Part shown: positions 42,234-49,854 of the stretch, piece after piece | Layout of the letters: the number at the start of each line of letters is the position of its first letter | How positions within the stretch are numbered: position 1 is the first letter of the stretch | Source: Aggregicoccus sp. 17bor-14 | Lineage (GTDB): Bacteria > Myxococcota > Myxococcia > Myxococcales > Myxococcaceae | Direction: 5' to 3' | Assembly (NCBI RefSeq): GCF_009659535.1 | Contig: NZ_VJZZ01000002.1 | Coordinates: 186,001 to 250,000, forward strand | Length of the DNA: 64,000 nucleotides | Made by a program: the position numbers and the translations under genes | Notes under the pieces: model-generated | What the model was told of the DNA's origin: nothing | The model's database searches: none | What the model saw: the letters and a program-made list of their open reading frames with translations, nothing else

Positions 42234-44531
42234 ATGAACCCGATGATCTCCGGCCTGTCCTCCTTCTCTCCCGCGCTCGAGCTCGCCGCCGAGCGCCTGT
42301 GGCGCGCCAGCTGGCAGGCCGCGCTCTGCGGCCTCGTCGTGCTGCTGCTCACGCGCGCGCTGCCGCGCCTCACCCCGGCCGTGCGCGCGGGGCTCTGGTG
42401 GTTCGTCTCGCTCAAGGCGCTGGTGGACGTGGTGGGACTCGCGCCCTTCGCCCTCCCGCTGCTGCCGCCCGAGCCCGCGGCGCTCGTACAGGCGGCGGCC
42501 CCTGCGCCGCTCGACCTCGCGGCCCCCATCGAGGATGCCCCGATGCCCGGCGTGCCGGTGGTGACCGCCTCCGACGGCCAGGGCCTCACCCGCGCGCTCA
42601 CCGGTGCACGCCTGCCCGTGCCGCCCCTGCGCACGGTGCGCGCCGCGCCCTCCGCCGATGCGTTCGGTCACCGCGCGCTGCCGACGCAGGACGCCCCGGC
42701 GCAGGTCTCGGCCGCGGCGTCCCGCTTCGACGCCGCGCTGAGCTTCGCGGCGGCGCCGGGAGGGGCCCCCGCGCAGCCCGCTGCGGCCGCGTCGCCGGCG
42801 TCCCTCTCGACCGCGCCGGAGCAGGCGCCCGCGGCCTCCGCGCACGTGCCCGCCGCGGCCGTCCTGCGCGGGCTCGCGGCGCGCGTGCTGCCGCTGCTGC
42901 TGCCCCTCGCGCTCGCCGCGTGGCTGCTCGGGGTGGTGCTGCACCTGGGCGCGCTCGCGCGGGGCTGGGTGCACGTGCGCCACGTGCGCCGCACGGCGCG
43001 TCCGCTGCACGCGCCGCAGCTGGAGCGCGATGCGGCCGAGCTCGCGCGGGGCCTGGGGCTCGCGCTGCCGCAGCTGCAGGTCGCCCGCGGCGTGCAGAGC
43101 CCGCTCGCAGTGGGGCTCCTGCGCCCCGCCGTCATCCTCCCGCCGCGGCTGCTCGCGGGGCTGAGCGCGCGCGAGCAGCGCATGGCGCTCGCGCACGAGC
43201 TGGCGCACCTGCGCCGGCGCGACCTGTGGCTCGGCTGGGTGCCGGCGCTCGCGCAGGCGCTCTTCTTCTTCCACCCGCTGGTGCGCCGCGCGGGGCGCGA
43301 GTACGCGCTCGCCCGCGAGGAGGCCTGTGACGCCGAGGCGCTGCTCGCCACGGGCGCCGCCCCTGCGGAGTACGGCCGGCTGCTGTTGGCCTTCGGCGTC
43401 GCGCGCCCCCACGGCGCGCTCGCCGCCCTGGGCGCGTCCGCCCACATCACCGCTCTCAAGAGGAGGTTGCACATGCTGGAGAACGTGGAGCTCGAGTCGC
43501 GCCAGGTGCGGCGCTGGATGAAGGTGGCGCTGTGCGGGGTGGGGCTCGTGGTGCTGCTGCCCTTCCAGGTGGTGGCGCGCCAGGCGCCCGCGCCCTCCCC
43601 GGCTCCGGACGCCGCGCCGGCCCCGAAGGCCGCGCCCGCTGCGAAGGCCGCGCTGGCCGCCGCTCCGGCCCCGAAGGCCGCGCCCGCTGCGAAGGCGGCA
43701 CCCGCCGCCGCGCCAGCGCCGAGCGCGGCCGCGGTGCCGGTGCCTCCCGGGACGCCTCGCGCTCGCGTGGCCGCGGTCGCGCCCGTGCCTCCGGTGCCTC
43801 CCGTGCCGCCGGTCGCGCCCGTGGCGGCGCGCGCGCCCGTGCCGCCGCGTCCCCCGACGCCGCCCACCGGCGGCATGCACGGCCTGCACGGCACCTTCAA
43901 CATGCACGGCAGCTTCTCGGACGCAGAGGAGGACGCCTACGCGCTCGTGAACGGCAACGAGTGGAACATCCGCGGCGACGGCGGCGACATGCGCAACGTG
44001 AAGCGCCTCCAGAAGAAGTACGACGGCGAGTTCCTCTACGTGCGGCGCGGCGACAACCACTACGTCATCCGCGACGCGGCCACGATCAAGGCGGCGCGCG
44101 CGGCCTTCGAGCCCCAGCAGAAGCTGGGCGAGCAGCAGGGCGCGCTGGGCAACAAGCAGGGGGCGCTCGGCATGCAGCAGGGCGAGCTGGGCAAGAAGCA
44201 GGCGGCGCTGGGGCTGCGCCAGGCGGAGCTCTCGCTCGAGCACGCGAAGCTCGCCCACCGCTTCGCCGGCACGGATGACGACCCCGCGGCCGAGCGCGAG
44301 CAGGAGCGGCTCGAGGCGGAGCTGGACAAGAAGCAGGAGGCGCTGGAGCGCGAGCAGGAGGCGCTCTCCGCCCAGCAGGAGGCGCTCGGGCAGCAGCAGG
44401 AGAAGCTGGGCGAGGAGCAGGAGAAGCTCGGCGAGCAGCAGGAGAAGCTGGGCGAGGAGTCCGAGCGCAAGCTCAAGGCCGTGCTCGACTCCGCGCTCGC
44501 CAGCGGCAAGGCGGAGCAGGTGCAGCCCTAG
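42234..44531 (+). CDS. M56 (BlaR1-like) membrane protease with long C-terminal coils
   Basis: 765 residues from ATG 42234, 5 nt after the blaI stop. N-terminal helices (SWQAALCGLVVLLLTRALP; LWWFVSLKALVDVVGLAPFALP; then after an Ala/Pro linker a pair LLLPLALAAWLLGVVLHLGAL), and the zincin motif LAHELAHLRRRDL (His321, Glu322, His325). HTIALK-like SAHITALKRRLHMLE follows, then a helix. From about 450 on it is not BlaR1-like: an Ala/Pro/Lys repeat (APKAAPAAKAA, several copies), PVPP-rich linker, a small domain (GNEWNIRGDG, YVRRGDNHYVIRD) and then heptad-like coils built of GEQQEKL/GALGMQQGEL repeats up to the end. No penicillin-binding sensor domain is present. It probably senses another envelope signal and cleaves BlaI. 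Confidence 0.85.
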   Translation: MNPMISGLSSFSPALELAAERLWRASWQAALCGLVVLLLTRALPRLTPAVRAGLWWFVSLKALVDVVGLAPFALPLLPPEPAALVQAAAPAPLDLAAPIEDAPMPGVPVVTASDGQGLTRALTGARLPVPPLRTVRAAPSADAFGHRALPTQDAPAQVSAAASRFDAALSFAAAPGGAPAQPAAAASPASLSTAPEQAPAASAHVPAAAVLRGLAARVLPLLLPLALAAWLLGVVLHLGALARGWVHVRHVRRTARPLHAPQLERDAAELARGLGLALPQLQVARGVQSPLAVGLLRPAVILPPRLLAGLSAREQRMALAHELAHLRRRDLWLGWVPALAQALFFFHPLVRRAGREYALAREEACDAEALLATGAAPAEYGRLLLAFGVARPHGALAALGASAHITALKRRLHMLENVELESRQVRRWMKVALCGVGLVVLLPFQVVARQAPAPSPAPDAAPAPKAAPAAKAALAAAPAPKAAPAAKAAPAAAPAPSAAAVPVPPGTPRARVAAVAPVPPVPPVPPVAPVAARAPVPPRPPTPPTGGMHGLHGTFNMHGSFSDAEEDAYALVNGNEWNIRGDGGDMRNVKRLQKKYDGEFLYVRRGDNHYVIRDAATIKAARAAFEPQQKLGEQQGALGNKQGALGMQQGELGKKQAALGLRQAELSLEHAKLAHRFAGTDDDPAAEREQERLEAELDKKQEALEREQEALSAQQEALGQQQEKLGEEQEKLGEQQEKLGEESERKLKAVLDSALASGKAEQVQP

Positions 44532-44555
44532 TCCCCCTGCGCTACAAGCGCCGCC

Positions 44556-45539
44556 ATGACGACGGCGCACGCCCGCGAGGGCAACCAGCAGTGGGCGCAG
44601 GGCCAGGTGGACGCGGCCCTGCGCAGCTTCCAGAAGGGGCTCGCACTCGAGCCGCAGGACGTGGACTGCCTCCTGGGCCTCGTGCGCTGCCACGGAGCGC
44701 AGGGCGCGCACGCGGCGGCGGAGGCGAGCGCGCGGCGCCTGCTCGCGCTGCGCCCCGACCACGCGGAAGGCCAGGCGCGGCTCGCGCTCGCCCGGGCGCG
44801 GCAGGGAGATGCGGAGGCGCTCGAGGCGCTGCGCGCGCTCGCGGCCGCCCCCAGCGCGGGCTTCGGCGAGCGCTTCGAGCTCGCGCTGCTCCTGCTCGAG
44901 CGCGCAGACGCCGCGGGCGCCGAGGTTGCGCTGCGCCTCGCGCTCGAGCGCGACCCGGACAGCGGCCCCGCCCACTTCGAGCGCGGGCGGCTCGCGCTCG
45001 CGCGGCAGGACGGGGAGGCGGCATTCGCGCACCTCGCGCGCGCGGCCGAGCTCACCCGCGACGAGCCGATGGTGCTGCTCTTCCTCGGCCGCGCACACGC
45101 GCTGCGCGGAGAGCTCGGGCGCGCGCTCGCGGTGGTGGGGCGCGCGGCGGCGGCAGCGCCTGCGTCCGCGCCGCTGCGCGAGGAGCTGCTGCGGCTCGCG
45201 CTCGCCGCGGGGCACCCGGAGGCCGCGGTGCGCGCCGCGCGGGAGCTGCGCGCGCTCACACCCGGAAGCGCCCACGCGGTGTACCTGGAGGGGCTCGCGC
45301 AGCTGGCCAGCGGGCAGTTCCCGCAGGCCGCCGAGCTGCTGCAGGAGGCGGTCTCCCAGGGGCTGCCCACGGCGCTCGCGCGCACGGAGGCGCAGCTCGC
45401 GCTCGCCCGGGCGCTGGGCGGGCAGGGCCAGCAGGGCGAGGCGCGCGCGCTGCTCGAGCGGGTGCTCGCGGAGGGCGCCGCCGGAAGCGCGCAGCTGGAG
45501 GCCCAGGCGCGCACTCTCCTCGGCCAGCTCAGCGGGTGA
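44556..45539 (+). CDS. TPR-repeat protein
   Basis: 327 residues. At least six tetratricopeptide repeats: EGNQQWAQGQVDAALRSFQKGLALEPQDVDCLLGLVR, AAEASARRLLALRPDHAEGQARLAL, GAEVALRLALERDPDSGPAHFERGRLALARQDGEAAFAHLARAAEL, LFLGRAHALRGELGRALAVVGRAAAAAP, AVYLEGLAQLASGQFPQAAELLQEA, LLERVLAEGAAGSAQLEAQARTLL. There is no signal peptide, so it acts as a cytosolic scaffold; the partner is unknown. TACAAG 7 nt upstream of ATG may be a weak leaderless -10; a transcript from blaI is also possible (24-nt gap). Confidence 0.85.
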   Translation: MTTAHAREGNQQWAQGQVDAALRSFQKGLALEPQDVDCLLGLVRCHGAQGAHAAAEASARRLLALRPDHAEGQARLALARARQGDAEALEALRALAAAPSAGFGERFELALLLLERADAAGAEVALRLALERDPDSGPAHFERGRLALARQDGEAAFAHLARAAELTRDEPMVLLFLGRAHALRGELGRALAVVGRAAAAAPASAPLREELLRLALAAGHPEAAVRAARELRALTPGSAHAVYLEGLAQLASGQFPQAAELLQEAVSQGLPTALARTEAQLALARALGGQGQQGEARALLERVLAEGAAGSAQLEAQARTLLGQLSG

Positions 45540-45653
45540 GGGTGCCTGGCTCCCCACCGTGCGGCCCTGCCTCCTGCGCGCCCACGCCCGCGTGCCCACC
45601 TTCCTCTTTTTCCCGCCCGCACGAGCGAGGCGGCGAGAGAGGGAGCACACGCA

Positions 45654-46175
45654 ATGGCGCAGCACGTGAAGGTGGCCTGTCTGCTGGGGGATGGCTTCGA
45701 GGACTCCGAGTTCCGCTCGCCCTATGACGCGCTGAAGGCGGCGGGCCACACGGTGGACGTCATCGGGGCCGAGGTGGGCAAGGTGCTCAAGGGCAAGTCG
45801 GGCAAGGAGGCGGTGAAGGTGGAGAAGGCCATCGCGGACGTGCGCCCGGAGGACTACGGCCTGCTCTTCATCCCGGGCGGCTACTCGCCGGACCACATCC
45901 GCGGCGACGCGCGCTTCACCGGCTTCGTGAAGGCCTACGACGCGCTGAAGCGCCCCGTTGCGGCCATCTGCCACGGGCCGCAGCTGATGATGAGCGCGGG
46001 CATCGTGAAGCAGGGCCGCACGCTCACGGCGTGGCAGACGGTGCAGCAGGACCTGAAGTACACGGGCGCCACGGTGAAGGACGAGGCGGTGGTGGTGGAC
46101 GGCAACTGGGTGACGAGCCGCAAGCCGGACGACTTGCCGCGTTTCAACGAGGCCACGCTGCAGGCGCTGCGCTGA
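45654..46175 (+). CDS. DJ-1/PfpI-family protein
   Basis: 173 residues. VACLLGDGFEDSEFRSPYDALKAAGHTVDVIG, DYGLLFIPGGYSPDHIRGDARFTGFVKAYDALKRPVAAICHGPQLMMSAGIVKQGRTLTAW, and KDEAVVVDGNWVTSRKPDDLPRF follow the PfpI/YhbO order. Nucleophile Cys106 with His107 (AICHGPQ) and Glu16 (GFEDSE) form the usual site. It probably acts as a deglycase/hydratase or stress chaperone on glycated amines, in the cytosol. A likely Shine-Dalgarno (GGGAG at about 45640) precedes the ATG. Confidence 0.92.
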   Translation: MAQHVKVACLLGDGFEDSEFRSPYDALKAAGHTVDVIGAEVGKVLKGKSGKEAVKVEKAIADVRPEDYGLLFIPGGYSPDHIRGDARFTGFVKAYDALKRPVAAICHGPQLMMSAGIVKQGRTLTAWQTVQQDLKYTGATVKDEAVVVDGNWVTSRKPDDLPRFNEATLQALR

Positions 46176-46190
46176 CGCGGCGGCCGTGAG

Positions 46191-46220
46191 TCCCTCTCCC
46201 TCTCCCAGAGGGAGAGGGAG
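46191..46220. repeat. Palindromic repeat family, copy 7
   Basis: TCCCTCTCCCTCTCCCAGAG then GGAGAGGGAG, between convergent genes. The GGTGAGGG arm is missing. It could fold into a strong hairpin in both transcripts. Confidence 0.75.
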
Positions 46221-46228
46221 GGCGCGGG

Positions 46229-47425
46229 TCAGTGGCGCCGCAGCCGCAGGATGCGGTCCCCGTCCGCGGGGCAGGTGCCGCGCCCGTCGCAGTTGCTGGT
46301 GGTGACGTAGAGGTGGCCGTCGGGCCCCATGATCACCTCGCGCAGCCGCCCGTAGGTGCCCTGCAGGTAGGCCTCGTGGCTCTGCACGCGGCCGGGGTTC
46401 GCGGGGTCGAACACCACGCGGTGCAGCTGCCGCGCCCCCAGCACGCCCACCAGCAGCGAGCCGCGCCACTCGGGGATGCTGGTGCCCGTGTAGAGCGCCG
46501 CGCCGCCGGGCGGGTGCGCGGTCTCCCAGGTGATGGACGGCGTGACGCGGCCCGCCTGCGTCTCGCAGGAGTAGATGTCCGGCCAGCCGAGGTTGTCGCC
46601 GCGGTGCGCGAGGTTCACCTCGTCGTGCGCGCGCCGGCCGCCCTCCGCGCCGCCGCCGCTGGGGCCGTGGTCCACGACGTAGAGCGTCTGCGCGTCGAGG
46701 AAGTCGAAGCCCTGGGTGTTGCGCACGCCGAGCAGGAACGCGGGCTGGCCGGGGAAGGGGTTGTCCTGCGGCACCGCGCCGTCCGGCGTGAGGCGCAGCA
46801 GCTTGCCCGCGGGCGTGTTCACGTCCTGCGCGCGGCTGGGCTCGGTCGCATCCCCCGTGCCCACGTAGAGCATGCGGTCGGGCCCGATGCGCAGGCGCCC
46901 ACCGTCGTGCACCACGGCGCCCGGGATGCTCTCGAAGATGACGCGCTCGAGGCTCGCGCTGCGCGCATCCGGCGCGAGCACCCAGCGCTCCACGCCGTTG
47001 CTGCGGGTGCTGCCCGTGCCGTGCGTGACGTAGAGGAAGAACTGGCGCGTGGTGGCGAAGTCCGGGTGCAGGGCGATGCCCAGCAGGCCGCCCTCGCCGT
47101 CCGTCACCTGCGTGTTCAGCGTGGCCACCGGCGTGGGCTGCAGCACGCCCTGGTGCACGAGCCGCACGCGGCCCGGGCGCTCGGTGACGAGCAGGTCTCC
47201 ATCCGGCAGGAAGGCGAGGCCCCAGGGCACCTCGAGCCCGCTCGCCACCGTCTCCACGTCGAAGGGCACGCTGCCCTGCGGCTCCACGCCGCTGGGCACC
47301 AGGATGCAGTCCGCGCCGGGCCCGGCGTCCGGCGGGCCGGCATCCGGCCCGCCTCCGCCGTTGCTGCTACAGCCCGCGGCGAGCAGGGCGGCGAGGGCGG
47401 CGGCGGTGGCGAGGTGGGCGCGCAT
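46229..47425 (-). CDS. PQQ-type sugar dehydrogenase-like lipoprotein
   Basis: 398 residues from ATG 47425. Lipobox LLAAGCSS (Cys19), Gly/Pro-rich linker, then a six-bladed propeller of the soluble glucose/aldose dehydrogenase (GSDH) type: VASGLEVPWGLAFLPDGDLLVTERPGRVRLV, GLLGIALHPDFATTRQFFLYVTH, VVHDGGRLRIGPDRMLYVGTGDA, GKLLRLTPDGAVPQDNPFPG, LGVRNTQGFDF, GPSGGGAEGGRRAHDEVNLAHRGDNLGWPDIYSCE, REVIMGPDGHLYVTTSN. The His and Arg that contact PQQ are in the HDGG and NLGWP regions. It would oxidise a sugar in the periplasm or be a passive propeller. Last gene of a three-gene operon. Confidence 0.85.
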   Translation of the reverse strand: MRAHLATAAALAALLAAGCSSNGGGGPDAGPPDAGPGADCILVPSGVEPQGSVPFDVETVASGLEVPWGLAFLPDGDLLVTERPGRVRLVHQGVLQPTPVATLNTQVTDGEGGLLGIALHPDFATTRQFFLYVTHGTGSTRSNGVERWVLAPDARSASLERVIFESIPGAVVHDGGRLRIGPDRMLYVGTGDATEPSRAQDVNTPAGKLLRLTPDGAVPQDNPFPGQPAFLLGVRNTQGFDFLDAQTLYVVDHGPSGGGAEGGRRAHDEVNLAHRGDNLGWPDIYSCETQAGRVTPSITWETAHPPGGAALYTGTSIPEWRGSLLVGVLGARQLHRVVFDPANPGRVQSHEAYLQGTYGRLREVIMGPDGHLYVTTSNCDGRGTCPADGDRILRLRRH

Positions 47426-47439
47426 GAGGGCTCGAAGAG

Positions 47440-48003
47440 CTAGAACACCAGGTCCGAGTAGTCGCCGCGGGCGTGCAGGCCCGCGCAGCCGCGCAGCTCC
47501 GGCGTCCAGTCGCGCGAGGGCAGGGCGCCGCTCGCCTTGAACACCAGCTCCAGGTCCTCGCCGCGGTTGAAGTCCAGCAGGTCCACCTCCTGGTCGCCGG
47601 TGAGCTCGAAGCGGTTGCTCGCGGGCGCGCCCGCGGTGCGCGTGAAGCTGAGCAGCACGGTGCCCGGGCCGGTGTCGCCCACGCGCCTGCCGGAGACGGT
47701 GGCGGTCTTGATGCCGCTCAGGTCGATGGTGGGGTCGGTGGCGGTGACGCTGAAGCTGCGCGCGCGCAGGATGAACTGCACGCTGCCCTTGGGCAGGGCG
47801 GTCTCGCCGAAGGCGCCCACGGGGAAGGGCAGCGAGCGCTCGAGGGTCGAGTCCACGGCGAGGGGCACGCCGCCGACCTGCTCGACCTGCTCGGTCTTGC
47901 AGACCTCGTCGGTCTGGGCGTCCACGAAGAAGAGGTTGTCACAGCCGGTGGCGAGCACGAGCGCGCTCGCCGCGCAGAGCAGAAGCGGAGGGGGGGTACG
48001 CAT
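47440..48003 (-). CDS. Lipoprotein of unknown function
   Basis: 187 residues from ATG 48003. Lipobox LATGCDN (Cys21 or so). The chain is beta-rich with SVQFILRARSFSVTATDPTIDLSGIKTATVSG, SFTRTAGAPASNRFELTGDQEVDLLDFNRGEDLELVFKASG and a WTPELRGCAGLHARGDYSDLVF end with a Cys pair. No family is recognised. It lies between an outer membrane protein and a PQQ dehydrogenase-like lipoprotein, 14 nt from each, so the three are one operon. Confidence 0.75.
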   Translation of the reverse strand: MRTPPPLLLCAASALVLATGCDNLFFVDAQTDEVCKTEQVEQVGGVPLAVDSTLERSLPFPVGAFGETALPKGSVQFILRARSFSVTATDPTIDLSGIKTATVSGRRVGDTGPGTVLLSFTRTAGAPASNRFELTGDQEVDLLDFNRGEDLELVFKASGALPSRDWTPELRGCAGLHARGDYSDLVF

Positions 48004-48017
48004 GGCGGGGGCTCGGC

Positions 48018-48674
48018 TCACAGGAAGAGGGTGAAGCCCAGCTTCACGCTGGGGCTGCTCATGCGCAGCGACACGGGGGCCACGGTGAGCGTGGGGTCGT
48101 CCGCGGCATCGCGCAGCGCGGGCTCGGCGTTGGCCGGGGAGAAGTCCCAGTAGCTCAGGCCCGCGCGCAGGAAGAAGGAGAAGCCGGACTGCGAGCCCAG
48201 CTCGAGGCCCACGCTCGCCGTGGCGAAGGTGTAGCCCACGTCCTTGAGCGTCGCGGCGGCCGTGTCCGAGCTCGCGCCGAAGCGGCGCGGCAGCTCGCTG
48301 TAGTCCGCCTTGAAGTAGTGGCCCACGTCCGCGTTGAGCGAGGGGGTGAGGAAGGCGTGGAAGGGCGCGATGCTCAGGCCCCCGCGCACTCCGAAGCCCA
48401 CCGAGTTCGTCACCGGGCCGGCGTTGAGCCGCAGCCACGAGAGCGGCCGCACCACGCCGGCGAGCCCCAGGCCGTCCGGCACGCCCACGTCCACCATCAG
48501 GCCGAAGGTGGGCAGGGACGCGCTGCCGGTGGACTGGGGCGGCGGGGCGCTCGCGCCCATGTCGGGGGTGGGAGCAGGAGTCTGCGCGGCTGCGGCGCCA
48601 CCCCAGAGGGTGAGCGCGGCGGCGAGCGCGGAGGGGAGGGGAGCACGGCAGAGGGGTTTCACGCGGGTGATCAT
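48018..48674 (-). CDS. Outer-membrane barrel-like protein
   Basis: 218 residues from ATG 48674. Signal peptide LPSALAAALTLWGGAAAAQ, then a Pro/Ala linker (TPAPTPDMGASAPPPQ) and alternating strands: LPTFGLMVDVGVPDGLGLAGVVRPLSWLRLNAGPVTNSVGFGVRGGLSIAPFHAFLTPSLNADVGHYF, GYTFATASVGLELGSQSGFSFFLRAGLSYWDFSP, and SSPSVKLGFTLFL with a hydrophobic C-terminal residue typical of a barrel. Eight strands are likely. Function is not known; it starts the envelope operon. Confidence 0.75.
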   Translation of the reverse strand: MITRVKPLCRAPLPSALAAALTLWGGAAAAQTPAPTPDMGASAPPPQSTGSASLPTFGLMVDVGVPDGLGLAGVVRPLSWLRLNAGPVTNSVGFGVRGGLSIAPFHAFLTPSLNADVGHYFKADYSELPRRFGASSDTAAATLKDVGYTFATASVGLELGSQSGFSFFLRAGLSYWDFSPANAEPALRDAADDPTLTVAPVSLRMSSPSVKLGFTLFL

Positions 48675-48727
48675 TCCCGAAGTCGCCCCGGAAGGGGAGG
48701 GGCTGGCCGCCCTGCTGTCAGCGGCCA

Positions 48728-48746
48728 CCCCGGTCCATGGACGGGG
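48728..48746. promoter_or_regulatory. Inverted repeat in the divergent region 48675-48807
   Basis: CCCCGGTCCATGGACGGGG (GTCCATGGAC is a perfect 10-bp palindrome with CCCC/GGGG arms, one offset). It lies between the envelope operon and the B12-binding gene, 80 nt and 61 nt from the two starts. A candidate operator. Confidence 0.35.
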
Positions 48747-48807
48747 TTGTGCGCACCCGCCATACATCCCTACGTCTTGCGTCAGGGGAGACGAGGGACG
48801 CACGGCG

Positions 48808-49842
48808 ATGGCGATGCAGCAGTGCCAGGACCTCGCCGGCCGGCTGGCCGGTGTGCGCACACGGGTGGTGGCGAGCGCCACGGCGTCCGCCTCTCGTGGC
48901 GAGCCGCGGCTGCAGGCGGCAGGCGAGGCGGCCTGCAGCGCGCTGCTGGGCGTGGGAACCCACGCCCTCACGCTCGCCGTGGCGCTCGACGACCCCGGCC
49001 TCTTCGAGGCGCACCTGCGCGGCCTGGTGCCCCTGCTCGTGCGCCGCGGCCTGGGGCTCGAGGCGCTGCGCGCCGCGCTGCGCGAGCTGGCCGCCGCGCT
49101 GCGTGCCGAGCTGCTGCCCGAGGATGCGCGGCAGGTGCTGCCAGCGCTCGAGGGAGCGCTCGCGCGGCTCTCCCCTCCCGGCGACGACCCGCAGCGGCTG
49201 CTGCTGCAGGCGCTGCTCTTCGGGGACCTGGAGGGCGCGCGTGCGCTCGTGCAGGCGGGGCTCCCGCGCGGCCACCTCTACGTCTACTCGCAGCTGCTGC
49301 AGCCTGCGCTCGAGGAGGTGGGCGAGCTGTGGCGCACGCACCGCATCGGCATCGCGGACGAGCACCTCGCCACCGCGGTGGCGCGCGCGGTGGTGGGCTC
49401 CCTCTACGCGAGCTTCCCCTGGCCCCGCTCGGGGCCCCGCGCGCTGGTGGCCTGCGTGGAGGGCGAGCTGCACGACTTCGGCGTGCAGCTGGTGGCGGAC
49501 CTGCTCGCCCTGCACGGCTGGGACGTGCAGAGCCTCGGGGGCAACACCCCCACCCGCGAGCTGGTGCGCTGGGCCTGCGAGGTGCACCCCGCCTTCGTGG
49601 GGCTCTCGGTGAGCAGCGTCGCGCAGCTGCCCGCGGCGCTGCGGGCGGCGCGGACCCTGAGCGAGGCGCTGCCCGGCGTGCGGCTCGTGCTCGGTGGACA
49701 GGTGCTGCGGCGAGAGCCCGGTCTGCAGCCCTCGGACCTCGGCGTGCACCTGCTCGCGCGCGACACGACCGAGACGCTGCGCGCGCTGGAGGCCTGGCGG
49801 GACGAGGCGCCGCGGTGGAGCGGGGCGTCCGCGAGCCTGTGA
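48808..49842 (+). CDS. Cobalamin-binding regulator-like protein (CarH/B12 fold)
   Basis: 344 residues from ATG 48808. The C-terminal part has both halves of the CarH-type B12 module: a helical bundle with ELWRTHRIGIADEHLATAVARAVVGSLY (Trp175 and His186 of the WxxxEH pattern) and a Rossmann-like domain VACVEGELHDFGVQLVADLLALHGWDVQSLGGNTPTRELV (ExHxxG with His222, then GGNTP), and VLGGQVLRREP. The N-terminal 125 residues are helical and lack a MerR-type HTH. In CarH, light or B12 controls DNA binding; this one could instead act by contacting a partner. It diverges from the envelope operon. Cytosolic. Confidence 0.85.
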   Translation: MAMQQCQDLAGRLAGVRTRVVASATASASRGEPRLQAAGEAACSALLGVGTHALTLAVALDDPGLFEAHLRGLVPLLVRRGLGLEALRAALRELAAALRAELLPEDARQVLPALEGALARLSPPGDDPQRLLLQALLFGDLEGARALVQAGLPRGHLYVYSQLLQPALEEVGELWRTHRIGIADEHLATAVARAVVGSLYASFPWPRSGPRALVACVEGELHDFGVQLVADLLALHGWDVQSLGGNTPTRELVRWACEVHPAFVGLSVSSVAQLPAALRAARTLSEALPGVRLVLGGQVLRREPGLQPSDLGVHLLARDTTETLRALEAWRDEAPRWSGASASL

Positions 49843-49854
49843 GCGCCCGGGACC

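Noticed and set aside
41937-46469. A 1510-codon minus-strand frame opposite blaI, M56, TPR and DJ-1 genes
   Set aside because: It is compositional openness in very GC-rich DNA; the forward genes have clear motifs and the reverse one is Arg/Gly/Ala-rich with none.
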